A program made the translations under genes and the position numbers. Positions 39,251 to 53,500 of a stretch of DNA of 64,000 bases are shown piece after piece (within the stretch, counting starts at the first letter, position 1; every line of letters begins with the position of its first letter). Source of the DNA: Ignelater luminosus (Eukaryota > Arthropoda > Insecta > Coleoptera > Elateridae); assembly GCA_011009095.1 (NCBI GenBank), contig VTPC01008821.1:248001-312000 (forward strand), given 5' to 3'. The notes beneath the pieces were generated by a model. That model worked only from the letters and a program-made list of their open reading frames with translations. It made no database searches and was not told the origin of the DNA.

Positions 39251-39259
39251 ATGACAAAT

Positions 39260-41400
39260 ATACAAGGTCAGTAATCAATAATATTAGATTGCTTTGTAAA
39301 AAAGAGGTCAAGCGAGTTTTATCTTTTATTTTAAAACTAAAAACAAACTAAAAGTTTTGATTAATTTTTTTTTGTTTATGTAACCTCAGTATTTATAAAA
39401 CTTGTCTTAACATAATTCTATATAAAACAATTATCGCTTACATGCATGCATAACCGTCAAGAATATCGTTAACGTATGTATTTAATATCAAGTTCTAACC
39501 TCAAAGTTAATTGAAGTAGGAAAATAAAAAATTGAAAGTGTCGTAACTTAATAACTGCAATAAAAACAATAAAAATTCCATTCATTGTTTTTACCAGCAG
39601 AAAACGACATTGGTAGCAATTAACGATTCGTTTAATAAATAAATAGGGCATGTGATTGTGCATTATACAGTCTGGTGAACTAACTCGATACACGAACATT
39701 GTCTCACGCATATGTGTGTGTTCAACTTTACTAGGAATATAAAGCTCAAATCGATTGGATGAATATAAATTATTAACTCAAATGATTGATGCATTTCAAT
39801 TATGAACTTGTTTAAAGCTTTCTCATCGTGTACTACAATACCAAGAAAGAAATTTTATTAACACTCAATTTATCTTTTTACACTTTTTGTTTGCTTCTTT
39901 GTTTCTAAACGAGCAAAAAGTAGTAATGATAAGGACATTTTTCAGGGATCCCACTTTTATAATGTCGATAAATCGAAGTAAACCTGGTAATTGGCACGAA
40001 GGTAGTTGTAGTGTCGTGAATTTCTCCAATCTCGAGTTCGATCAGTGAATTAAATATTCATGAATGGAGACGTATACACACACTCAGATATATACATGAG
40101 GCACCACTCCTTGTTAAGGATTGTTCGTTTTTAGCTGTTTATTGGAAAACGCAACAAAATTTATATTGCCTATACTAATAATCTGAAAGTTTATTGTTAG
40201 TGCCTAGTTGCATAATAAAATTCTATTCTATCCCTGTTTATATGCGAAATTTTAATCCGAAAGAACCGAGAAAGCTGGCGATTTCAATGCTTAATCAAGA
40301 AACAAGCCAGTTGTTCCGTTATTAATTCTTGCGATGATAATTATAGCTTATTGGTTTTCTGTGATTAAATATTCATGACGCCTGTTCTGTGCTGTGTGAA
40401 TGAACAGATGATAGAAACAAATGTAAATCGACCTAACCCTACTTTTATTAATTACTAGAGACTATTCAATTTGGAATAACGTCAATTATGTATTCTGTTT
40501 TTTGATTTATGGATTTTAAAGAGAACAATCCAACTTGATGCAATTTCAGAACTCCAGTATATATAATCGTGGTATGTAACAATTCCTTCCTGCCTCAATT
40601 TTCATGCGCCGATTTGTTTGGTGATGCAGAATTTCTAGAAACCGCAATATGTAGATTTGAGAATTCTAATTGTTAATTCTCATTTCATTTAATCTCACTT
40701 TTTTTACATAACCACTAAAATGTTAAACTCGCACATTAAATTTTGTTTTAATTTTTTTGAGGATCTGAAGTATACAATCCATAACCAACTACATTTGTTT
40801 AACAGTACAAAACAAAAAAAAAGAAAACAAATGAAAAAAAATCTTTTCATTAATTCTTTCAAGAAAGATCAGCCAGCATTGTTGCGGAAACAACTGTATA
40901 AACCTCCCACATCCGAGGTGCGAACTAAACACGGGTATATTATTCGAATACGATTAACTTTATTCTCGTTTTATGTAAGGTCGAATGGTGCAAGCCAAAG
41001 GAATGATCATCATTTTAACCCTTTTATATATGAAGAATTTCATTTTGTTAGTTTCGCAGGACTTCTGTAACATGACGCGACTGTTAATGTAGTTTGAATT
41101 TCATTTTTATACGACTATAAAAATTCTAAGGCGTGTGTTTATATTGGTTTTTGCATTTTTTTTCTTTCTCTTTTTATTCTTAATAATACGAGCCTGTAAT
41201 CAACACGTCTTTGAATGCTCGATTGTATTTTATTATTTAGTTTTATTTATTTTACTGATTTTACTATTGGTTTATGTGCAAATAAAAGAACGGTTAATTT
41301 TATTCTCTTGGGAAAAGAGTTCAATCGAAGCGCTAAAAGTATAATAACGGGTACCTAACAGTTCTCATTGTCAGTTTAGATCATCATAATAAATCAAAAT
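39260..41400. other. AT-rich DNA, probably intronic
   Basis: No exon recognised. The 116-codon open frame at 40720-41070 is Lys/Phe/Asn-rich and lacks domain or splice context. Confidence 0.4.
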
Positions 41401-41439
41401 TGATTTCGTATCTCTAGAGTGATAGGTATAATGAATTAT

Positions 41440-41720
41440 ACCATAAAGTCAATACCAAGATTGATTTACTATTTAATGATAACGTCGAGGCTTTCTGGTC
41501 TTGGTTTAATTTCGTAATTGATGTTGAGACATTTATTTATATACCCCATCTGTGGATCCTGAACGAATTTTTGCAGCAATTCTTCCTTTATTACATTTCG
41601 AGATTATTTCTGTGCACTGCCAAGATTGATTTGACGGTTTACTGATAATCTTGAGCTTTTCTAGTCTTATTAGTATAATCTCGTAAATGATGTTGAGCCA
41701 TTTATACTCAATCTGGTCTC
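41440..41720. repeat. Two-copy direct repeat, about 170 bp apart
   Basis: 'aa.accaagattgattta' and 'gtaa.tgatgttgag.catttat' recur at about 41450-41535 and 41620-41705. The minus-strand open frame 41533-41820 runs through it. Confidence 0.6.
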
Positions 41721-41839
41721 CTTGCGTGAATTTCTTTCTCAACACCCTAACATCCATTCTGAAAGGAAGATAATTTTCTTTCAACCAATTTTGCAGATCT
41801 CTTGGATTATTTTTGTGCAATGCCTAGATGGTTTTAGCG

Positions 41840-42760
41840 ATAGTACTTGTAATTCGTATAGGGCAAAATCATTACTCTAAGCATTTCGACTGATTTTAGT
41901 TTTTCCTGGCGCAGAGTAAGACCTAAAGTGTGTTTTAAGACAGACACTAAGAGAAAGAAATTAAAGGTTATCGGAGGTTTTAAACAGGTTTTGGTCTTAC
42001 CACTCAGGTAGTACTTGCAATTCGTATTTAGGCAAAATTGTTACCCTGAGTACTTTCATATTCGTTTTTACTATTGCTAAGTAATGTGTCCTGGGGCAGA
42101 TAGAAAAAAAATGGAAATTTGTTTAGTTTACATTTTTTTCTTGTTGGTCTTGACACCATGACTACTTGCAATTCCTATTTGGGCAAAATTGTTACCCTGA
42201 GCTCTTTTGATTTATGTTTTTTCTATAGTACAAACCGTAAAATGTGTTTAGGATAGATAGTAATAGAAAGAATTTGAAAACTGAAAGATAAATTGAAAAT
42301 GACTACGCTGAGTTTTGACGCTCTTGGTCTAAAGGTAATACCAAATCAGTATTGGCTACTTTGATTTAGCTTTTACATTTGTTTGCTTGTTGAAAGTTTT
42401 AATTAGGTCTAGGTCTTGTCACCAAGATAGTATTTGGTCAAAACTGTTAAAATGAACATTGTGACTGATTTTCGTTTTTGCTATTGCAGCGTAAGACCTA
42501 AACTATGTTTTATGGGCAGATAGTAAGAGGAAGAATTTAAAAATGAACAATACTTACTTCGGTTTGCCTTTACATGTTTTTGCTTCTTGGAGTTTTAAAC
42601 AGTTCTTGGTCTTACCATCAAGATAGTACTTGCAATTCGTATTTGGGCAAAATTGTTACCCTGGATATTTTGACTGATACTCGTTTCTGTTACTGCAAAC
42701 TATGGCCTAGAATGTATTTTAAGACAGACAGTAAGAGAAAAAATTTAAAAATTGTAGGAA
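41840..42760. repeat. Diverged tandem repeat, about 150-250 bp unit, five copies
   Basis: 'acttgcaattcgtatttggg' followed by 'caaaattgttaccctgag' and 'taagac..a.a.tgtgtttta' begins near 41848, 42011, 42163, 42430 and 42628. Confidence 0.7.
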
Positions 42761-44399
42761 GAATCCAAATTTTATATTTGCACAAAAAATTTTATTTTTT
42801 ATCATTAAACAACCATCAGACCTCACTCACACACGCTCCTATAAATATATTATAAATCCAACGTGGGTTTTTCTCTCGAAAGGCGTTGATGTATTATTAA
42901 ATCAAGATCAATTAAAAACTTGCTCGTATGCCCGTTCTTGCACAAGTAATTTGAATTAATTATTAGGATCGATCGTTTCTCGATCGTGTGTGTATAAAAT
43001 AAAAGATACACGCACACATGAAGGGAGAAAGAGACGACGCCCGTCGTTGCCCGTTTCAATACATTATACATTATTTGAATGCATTTGCATAGAACACGTC
43101 CTGCCCCACTAAGGTGTGTTACTGTTTAAAAGCGGTATCTAATTCCATGTCAACTCTTGTCGGCATCGCTGATAACTTACAATTCGAAAATAAATACCCC
43201 GTTTCCTGAAAGTATAATTTAATGATCGGAGATTAAGTTGGGATTGCTTTATGGTTCGATTCGATAGATCGATGAAGTGTAAAGAATTTTAATTAAGGAA
43301 TGGAAATTTGGATGAATTTTTAAGGATTTGATAGATAATTTGATAGGAGGTGAAATAGAGAATTAAAATTGATTTATTATTGGTGTTAGTTTTATTTATT
43401 TAGATGGATCAGTGATAGTTTGTTAAGAGGATTAACCGTTGAGAAAGATGTAGAAATTGTTAATGAGAACCATAAAACTGTACTTTTAAATTATCAGGAC
43501 ATCATATTGGTTTTTCCAAAGCATTCTTATAATTTAAGTGGCATCAACTATAATTCAAGTCTAGCAATCAACTTAGGGCACATCCTACATCTTTTTCTAA
43601 GTGAAAAGAACTTTAAATAACACCCTTTGCCAATTATCATTTAATCATATTTTGATTACCAGAAATATAGACGTTTTCCATTTCAATGCTGTTTCCGTTA
43701 CGTCGTTATAATGCAGAAATTGATTGAAAATTGAATTGTTTGACATTGGTATCAATGATGTCTTTGGTATTATACTGTACACATTTTAGAAGACAATAGC
43801 GTTCCGCATTAACACGATCCGTTCCAATCTAATAGCAATAGTGATTTTAGATTTAGAACTGGATTAAACGATGGAGAATTAATTTGATAAGAAGCTTTAC
43901 ACGTTCACTTTTTATTGTTTTCCAACGCGAAATTTTGTTATTCTACCGTGAACAACAAAATACAGTTTGGTGTATTCTTTTGACTATAATTACAGAAATA
44001 CAATTTGTTCAAATTAAAAATAAAGTGTAATTGAAAGTTTTAAGAATGTTAACTATCAATCAAATGTAGTGTTTTGTTTACAATCACGGAAAACCAATAA
44101 TTTTTGATAATTGAATTTATGGTTACTCTTTTAAACAGAGCGGAGGCAGAACTTAATCAGAGCTATTTTGTTCTACTTGGGATAATCTAGTCGTTTTAGA
44201 ACTTTTATGTTGGTAAATACAGTTAACTAACAATAACGCGAATTGCTTTTTTGTTTCTCTCAACAAAGGAAGAACAATAAGTTATGAAAACAAAAAAATA
44301 CCTTCACTTTAAAACAAGCAAATCTTGCCTTTTCCTCTTGTTTAGCTTACTTTGATAATTGTAGATTGCGAAATATTAAAAATAATTTTTCTTTTATAG
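42760..44399. other. AT-rich DNA upstream of the first recognised ci exon
   Basis: No exon recognised. It ends in the acceptor ...tttttcttttatag at 44399. Confidence 0.5.
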
Positions 44400-44524
44400 G
44401 GTGAGCGGTAGCCCTGGCGGCGGCCTCCAGCTGCTGGGCCGGGAGCTGCACCCCGCCTACCGTCTGCCGCCCCACATGGAGTACCTCTACTCTTTGCAGC
44501 ACTCCACAGCCACTTCTGTTCATG
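44400..44524 (+). CDS. ci: ci N-terminal internal exon
   Basis: Acceptor ttttatag at 44399 and donor GTAAGT at 44525. One base completes the previous codon and one base is left over. It encodes [20 protein letters not shown], the same motif as the fly Ci segment around HPAYRIPGYMEQLYSLQ. This exon is strongly GC-rich within very AT-rich introns (about 11.3 kb downstream). No coding exon in the right phase was found upstream. Confidence 0.93.
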
Positions 44525-47500
44525 GTAAGTTTGTACGTCAAAGCTTTTAAGGCTCTTTAGATTTTTGCAAAAATGGAACTCGATAGTTTTGTTAAAAATT
44601 TTTGTAATTCAGTCATTGTAAATCTGCATTTTTAGATAATATTTGCTTTTTGAAGTAAAACGACTGACTTTAGCACAAAGAACATCGATTAAAGCTTCTA
44701 CTAAAATCTTTCTAATAATCCACTTAGAAAAAGGGTCACCAATTATTCAATCTGACTTTTTGGCAATATCTTGCCAAAATAAGATTCTATAGTTTTGTCC
44801 AAAACACTGTAATTCAATAATTGTAATGCTAACCGTAGATTTCCCACGGTAAGACTACAGCTGATTCAATTGTGGTATACTGACTAATAATAAACGCTCA
44901 GAACACATCGGCCAAAGCTTTTATGGAATATTTACAATAATCCACTTCAAAAAGGGCTCCGAGTAGTCAGTCGAACCTCTTTGCATTTTGGCAATATCTT
45001 GGCAAAATTAAACTACAGTTTTGTCTAAATTTTCTGTAATTCGGTAATTTTGTTTGGCTTTTTTGGTAAAAGATGAATTCAGACAGTTATGGTATTCTGA
45101 CTTTACCAAATATAATAACACACAGTACACATCAACCAAAGTTTCTACGGAATTTTACCAATAATCCGCTTAAAAGGGGCTCCAAGTAGTCAATCTGATC
45201 TCTTGGGATTTAAGCAATGTTTTGGAAAAATCAAATTTTATAATCTTGTTCAAAGAAAAATTGAATAAATTGAATTTTGAGATATTTCTTCTCCGGAGTA
45301 ATTAAGACTTACCATTAATACCAGGAATCGAGAATTGTACAGACATGAGATTTTGGTCGTTTGTAAGAAACATCTGAAAGCCATCCAATGATCCCACCTC
45401 CGGCATTTGACTTTTGTTTTTGTTTGCATTTGGCTATTTGAAATTGTTAACTCATAGCATTAAATGAACTCATTTTGCTTTTTCTTCGACTGTTGTTTAA
45501 TATCTTCAAAACGGTTGGTCGTACTGAACTGAGATCTTCGAAGTTAGATTTGGGTTAGCACAAGAAAGGAATTTCGAATAGTAACATCAATCATCATTTG
45601 TTTATCGTACGGAGATGAAACTTTCGATGCTATAAATGGTGTAACCTAACTTCGACTACCATAAATGGTTTGGAGCATTAAATGCATTAAAACTGATCAT
45701 CATTTGTTTTTTCTTTCTTTCTAATAATCTCGAAGGAAAATGGAATCTTCCACATTGAACTTAGTGTAGCAAAGGAAAGGAATTGTGAATAGTAATGACA
45801 TTGATCGTCATTTGTTTAGATCAAGGAAATGTCTGATATATCGAGAAGGAAATATCATGCGAAAATGAAACTTCTGATACTAGAAATGAGCGGTCGGTCC
45901 TATGGAGATGGGATCTTCAACATTGAACTTTGGTTTTTATTACGTTTTTTATTTGTAAAAAGCTGCAAACCTGAAAATCAATTTTGCAATTAAAATGCTT
46001 TTCATAGGTTATATAATTACGGATGTTAGTTGCCGATTAGTAATATAAAACGTAACCAACGCAAAGCAAGAACATACTGGGTACATCAAATTCTACATAA
46101 ACATAATTTAAATAACATCAAAAGGTTATGGTATTCATTGCGCAGAAATTCATTGTCGAAGTTGTAATTTTCTGAATTGTAAATAACGAAAATTGGCACA
46201 ATTCAGAATTGGACTCTAAATTATGCTGCTTTCGAAGTTGGCCTTTAGAATCTATAGTGTTACATCTATGGTATTCGGCAGTCACCTTCTCTTCCAATTT
46301 TTGCCGATACTTCATAATAGCTTGAAGTGGCCACAACTTCGTAACGATTGATTTTCGAATTAGACATTTTCGACTTAAAATGACCTGACCAATACGCGTT
46401 TAATCCATTAATGCCCGACGTACGATTTATCATATCCAAAACACGACCGCTTTTGAGGTTAAGTTATTTGGTGTGCTACTTATGCACTAGCTCAGGTCCA
46501 TTTGAAGTTGAAAGGTCATAGAAGGATTGCTACAAATTAGTTGTAGGTAAGTTTGAGGTTATGTAAATTAGTATCGTTTTAAAAATAAACGTTTAAACGC
46601 TTATATTCTTATTTTGTGGGATGTCTTTTTGCAGTCCCAAGACATTGTGTAAAAGAAGTGTTTGCACCAAGAAACTGTACAATTCAGAGGATCCAAAAGA
46701 CTATTTGGAGAGCTTGGAGTCTAATGATGAATGTTATGACCAATTCTTAGACGCACAATCTCTTGAAGTTGCCTTAGTTTATTATTATTGGGAAACTCGA
46801 TCCGACACCAACAAAGCCTTGGTTAGCAATTCCTTGCCAAGAAACGAATTTGAAAGTATCCACAGATTTTTTCACCTTAACGATAATTCGAAAATTGACA
46901 AGTGACAAAATTTTCAAGCCTTTTAGTAGATCATATACATAAATAGAATATCGAAGGATGAGGCAATGGAACCATACTATGGAAGACATAGTATGAAGCA
47001 ATTTATTAGAGGGAAACTAATCCGGTTTGGATTTAAATTTTGATGTTTCTGTCTCATAAAATTTGATACCTATACTGCTGGTGCTGGAGATAAAGTTGAA
47101 GGGAAAACATTGGGTGCCTAAATTATCTACAAGAACAAAGTATTGTTTTTCTCGATAATTACTTTACTTCCATTACTTTATTAGAGACCATTTCAGAAAA
47201 TAAATTATTTTGTGTCGGGACAGTAAGATCCGATCGAATACAAAAAACTCCTCTCAAAGATTTAAAGAAGGACAAACAAGGTATCTAATACGCTATTTGC
47301 GATACATCTTCCAACATAACACTGATTCGTTGACACAACTGCCAGGTAACTGCAATATAGAATGTACACGATAAAAATGTTTATAAAACTAAAGGTACCT
47401 GCAAACGGTGGTCCAAAATAGCGAAATCTATCGCGCGGGTTGATCAACTGTCTGTTATAAATATTTACAATAAAGGAATGGAATGGTTTGACCAAATGAG

Positions 47501-50500
47501 AAGTTTTTGCCTAAATGGGTCTGTTGTGAAGATGTAGTATTTATACCGTCGAGCCTTACGAGGCGAAAATATTTCATTGTTGGAATTTTGTAGGAGAATA
47601 GTGTTGGCAATTTTATCTTCACCACTATTTGATGGCTTTTGATGGGAAAGAACACTGGATTGAAAAACAAGAAACAACAGCGCCGTTGTGGAAAATGTGC
47701 GCCAAGTTTTCATGTCTAAAATTAATTTTCGTAATGCCCAGCGTGTGATGTATCATACGTCAAACAAATACCAAACTTGTGGTTTTAGGCAAACTCCGAA
47801 AAAAATAATTCTGAGCATTAATGAGTTAAGCTATCTGGTACGGAACACCCTGTGTGTGTTCTATTTGTTTTTGCCTTTTGGCATATACAAAATGTAAAAT
47901 ATGGAAGAATGAACAGTTATAAAAGAAATCGAAATGAATTCGTATTATGTTGTATGGGGTTTTTGCATGCAATCCATAACTCATCTGCTATAGATACTGT
48001 CTAAAAAGTCAAAAATGACATATGAAATGCTTAGAAATATCAATCATTTATTTTCCGAAATTGACCAAGACCTTAAACAAAAATAAACAATTCGTGTTCT
48101 AACACGTTAAAAAAAATATTTCTATATTTAAACATATATTGATAGAGCAAGAAAAAAAAGGTAAAAACTATGTCATAAATGTCTGTTCGTCATTTTTTAT
48201 AGCCGACCCGTTCGATATTTTAATATCTAATAAAATAACACAACATTCTCTCAGCTTGATTCCAAACATGCCTTTACGTCATAAAATAAAGACTTTATTG
48301 ATGTGTACTATTTTATACCAGCTTTATTAAAAATTACTGTCATTTATATATTCTAATCTAATCTAATCCCATGTTGAAATATTACCGTTCTATTAGGTTT
48401 TAAGATTTTTTTCCTTCTTCATAAGAATATATTCAGTAATTTCTTTACAATTTTTAATGCTCTCTGTGGATATTTTAATTAAAACTTAATTTACATAAAG
48501 CTAATAAAAATTTTAAAAAAATTGGAATTGTAATTTATTCCACTATTAAAACTAATGCAAATTCCACATTTTTTAAATTTATCTTGTCATTATTTAGTAA
48601 TTATTAGGTCTTCAACCTTTGTAAATAAACACGTAAAGAAGACAACCAAATGTTTAAATTGGTTACGCCTTTTGTCTCTCTTTTGATTTTCCTAGAATAC
48701 TTAAAATCAATTCTCTTCAATTGCTAACTTCCTTAATAGCCCCCTTTTTACACCCTTTAAAGGAGATTTTTTTTCTACTCACAATGAAAGAAGAAATCGG
48801 AGAATGCGGGTTGTCATCTTGTATATAAAAAACCCCTTCTAGGTTTATTTATTGTCTAATAATAAAAAAAAAACAAACTGTACGTGTCGGTTTTAATTAA
48901 CAAGAGAGAGGGTGCATTTTACCACATCCGGCGTTGAAGAAAATTTTTAAACTTTTTATTTTGGTTTTTCAAACTAAATTCTAACCTAAAACATAAAAAA
49001 ACCTGATTTTTATTAAAGCAAATTCTTGTTAAAATATACATCTTTTTTTAAGAACCGTGTCGACACATCAGTTCAATAAAACAATCTGGAACGTTAGGAG
49101 GAGAGAAAAAACACAAACATTCATAACTTCTAAAAATATAAATGGAGAAATGGAACGGAGCACGTTTTAATTTTCCGTGGGCATGCATAAATAAACATAA
49201 AATGTATTCAAAATAAGCTGCTGGATATTACAATATTATGTGTACATTGAAAAACAAACAAGAATCTGTAAGTTAAATAAATCATTAATGCATCTTATGT
49301 AAAATATTGCTCGTGGCTGCTGCTGTTTTATTTAAGCAGGCTGTAACGTGAGGATAGATCATCAGATTTTTGTTGAAACACAATTTTGTTTTTAAAATCG
49401 CCATTTGTTCATTTAATGTGTTTCTGTTTTAACACATGCACTTCCTAGAGCTGGACATAAAAACTCTGTAATAAAACACTGAAACTGTAACTTCTGTCTT
49501 CGTTTTTCTTCGTCACATGTTGTTCTTTTTTATCTCCCCATTATCAATTTTTTATCCTCGTCTCGTGCGTCTGTCTTCTGTTGACTTATCCTATCAAGGT
49601 GGGACTTGAATTAGTGTCTTGTTTTTATGGATATGGAACTTGTATTGTCAATAGCGATGAAGAAGTATTTCAGTTCTTTTAAGAAGGATGAAATCTAGAC
49701 ACTCCTAGAGGGTTAAAAGGATTTAATTCGGTTTAACTCGATCCCGTCTTGCACAGTGGCGTAAATATAATTTTGAGGCCCCTTTTTGAAGATAATCGAT
49801 TAAAATAACTCCATGACTATCCCAAAAAACAGTCGCCATCACTTTCCCAGCCGAAAAAACAGTTTTTGCTTTTTTTGGAGCCGGTTCCCCCTTTGCAGTC
49901 CACTGTTTGGACTGTATTTTTGTTTCGGGCGTATAATGGTGTATCCAAGTTTCATCTACAGTAATTAATCGGCGCCAAAACTCGTATTTATTTCGCCTAA
50001 ACTGCGCCAAAAGAGCGTTGGAAATATTCATTCGAACAAGTTTTTGGTCTAACGTGAGCAAACGCGACACCCAACGCGCGGACAGCTTTCTCATGCCTAA
50101 ATGTTGATTTAATATGTGACAAACACGTTCTTTTGACATGTTCATAACCTCTGCTATCTCTCTCACTTTAATTCGGCGGTCGTCTAGCACCATTCGGTGA
50201 ACTTTGGCGATGTTTTCGTCGGTAGTTGCAGTTTTTGGACGTCCCGAACGTTCATCGTCTGCCAAGCTCTTACGGCCACGTTTAAATTCAGCAGCCCAAA
50301 ATTTCACTGTGGTAAATGATGGTGCAGAGTCCCCATACACAGAATCCAACTCATCTTTTATTTGCGAAGGCGTATTGCCTTTCAAAAACAAATATTTAAT
50401 GACAGCTCGATACTCGATTTTGTCCATTTTCACAAAAAAACTCACATCAACTCACTCAAACAACTGTTACATAAAAACTGCGCGTCCAAAATGGCTGAAA

Positions 50501-53500
50501 CTTTGGTGAGTAACAGATGAACAACGAAATTCAGTAGCTTTTATTTACGAGTGCTGCCATCTTCACGTTGAAGTCGGAAACTTTTCAGACCACCCTCGTA
50601 TAACAAAACAAATGAACTGGACAGTAGAAATTTCGCTTATCAGACTTATCTAATTATATGGCTATTTTTATTTCATATCTGTAAAGACTGTGGGGCCCCC
50701 AAATCCTTCGCCCCCCCCCGCACTGGGGGCTTTTGCGTCCACTATTTACGCAGATAAATCATCTTGAAAGATTCAAGGTTTTATTTTCCTTGAGAGCTAT
50801 CCGGTTCATGTCTTGTAACAGCTTGTATATAACAAGATCGATTCTATTGGAATTGTAGTTGATTCGTTTTCTGCGTTTTAAAGCCTCGCAGTATTTCAAT
50901 TCAAGGTCTCCATGGTACAAGTCCCATTTTATTCAAGTGCCACGTTGCAAATGCATTTGTGCTCTCGTTCAGTATTTTTGTTACTCCCAGAACAGTACGT
51001 TATTTCTGAATCTTTGTCAATTCGTCAGCTTTTTCATTGCCTTTGATTCCATGATGACTACATTTTAGTCTGCTTTCGGTTTGCTCCCATTCCCCTTTAT
51101 GTGGTATGATAATCTCGAAGGGATGAATTTAACTGTCATGTAGTCTGTTCTTATGCCTAATCAAGCGTTGTTATATGATCTGATTTAACCGGTATGTCAC
51201 TCGGTTGCAAGTGCAAGTACATGGGAAAAGATCCATTTGTTCTCTTTTTTTATGACTTTAAGATACTTTACCTTCCCCTATATTTCATTCATTTCCTTTT
51301 TTGAGGGAACCGCATGATGCTTGTTTTAGAGGAACGTAACCTTAGTCTCTTTTCCCGTCTGGGCTTTTCTTGAATCAAGATAACTAGATTGTTTGTTTAG
51401 AGCATAATGTCCATTTTATGTGATCAATCCCGAGTAGTCGATTCACATTCAGGCTCTAGCCTCCTCTCGCCTACCGTACTGACAGGGCAACTTGTCCCAT
51501 CTGCTCCACTGTGCTAAATGAGATGTCAAAGAATTTGCCCTAACAGCATCTCTTTGTTTTTTAGGCAAATGCTGTTTCTGCTGATGCTACTGCACCCAAG
51601 ACATACTGGTTTTGGGAAAGTAATCTGTTTAACAGACTCGATGTCACTATATTTAGACGTCTGCTGCTCTTCTTTCAGGTCTTGTGGCCACCGCTACTTC
51701 ACCTAACATAATGCTAGCAAATTCAAATCTTTGAGTATCTAAAATGGTTAAATCCTTATAGATCTTGTACAGTCCTCTTTGACAATGAGTCTACCGCTTG
51801 TTTCCGAAATCCTCAGTTACTGTGATGCACAGCTCAAAAGTGCTTTTGGTTTATTTCCGCGATTTTGCTCTTATTGATTCCACTTTCTGTACGTTCAAAT
51901 TTGGCCAACGGAAGTTAACCACATAATTGTCATTGTTACGGGTTGATTTTTCATTTTTTCGACTCAGTCAGCTGTCTACCTATTTTGTTGTATACCGAAA
52001 TACTATCGTAATTTAAAAACATCAAGAAGGGAAATAACTCCCGCTTTTTAAACATTGATTGTACCAATTTCTGACTTATCTTTGAATGAAGGTCATTGTA
52101 TTCATTCCTAGATTAACTTTTCCTTCTTTATGCCGAACGATAACCTTTTTCCTTAAAAGTCTCTTGTATGCGGATGTTATAAATAGCATAGAGTTTAAAC
52201 AAGCCATTGTAATTTATAGAAAATAAAAATTAATTTTATAATTTCATTTATTTAATTTAATTTCCTGAATACTTCATTTATTCCCATATTACATCATGGA
52301 ACTGATAAGGTTTTACTGTTTACATGGTAGGCGGAACATATTAATTAGGTATAGTTATCGTACATTATACTTAACCAACGATCGGTCGGGGGCAGCAATC
52401 TTCTGAATTTAAATAGTTTGCGTTGGTTTTAATATAAATTAAATTATTGATTTGAGCTACGAATTAAATTCTTATTACGGACGAAGGACATTTTATAGCC
52501 GAGTTTATTAATTATTATTATTATTTGAATTTGAAAGATCTTTCCTGGTTTTATACAAATATCTGATTTATTAAATTAGAACATTTCGAAAACAAAACAA
52601 AATAGAAGTGGCCCTTAAAAGTTTCTTGGGAAACACCTTATTTTCGCTATTAATTTAAATAAGAGGGAAAAAATATCTTGGATGTTTTTGCAATGACATT
52701 ATGTCTTGTCAAAATCGTCACATGTTATCATACAAAAATATTTTGACAATTTTCAATTAATAATCCAAAACATCCAATTTGTGGTATACAATAGCGTTGT
52801 TGAGGAAGCACAGGATGTTGACTAGATATTTCTTGTTCTTTTCCCTTTTTGGGGCAATAAAGTAGGCATAGCTTTAATATTCTTTTTCTTCGTAGTGGCA
52901 TTGTATTCATTTTTTCTTCTAGTGTTTGTATTAAAAGCAATTCATTTGCTGATTCAATTCTCTAATCACCGTAGTAAGAAATCTAAATCTGCGGTAGCCT
53001 AGTTATTTATATGATTTGGTTCGTCTATCTGTCTGTTAGCTTTGCTAATTCGGATTTTTGCTATTTTAGGTTTTTATTTTTATTTTTTAGTATCTGAAGC
53101 TTTATCGTTCATTGTCTAGTTATGTCTAGCTTTGATTTAGGTTGACATAATTTTGAGTTGCTTCTTTATGGATTTTTGCACAAAGATTAAAGCAATCTTT
53201 CCACTTTGTATGTATTGGTGTTGGTATATCTTAAGGTATTTTCAGTTTGGAAATTGTTTTTACCAAGTTAAATAATTGATTACAGTTAGTACCTCCATTT
53301 TGACATTGCAGTAATATCTACTACTAGGTTATTGTGTGACCACGAGTCATTTCGGCGGGCAAAATTCAATTTTGTATTTGTATCATAGTTTATTCTTATT
53401 TGTACTTATTTTGCCCAGTTGAACATAAAATAATCTTGAATAGAATTTGCTATAGATGTTCCTATCGAGTTGTCTTATAAGTCTCACTTGCTGTATTGTT

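Noticed and set aside
40720-41070. 116-codon open frame
   Set aside because: Lys/Phe/Asn-rich translation of AT-rich DNA with no domain, splice context or promoter.
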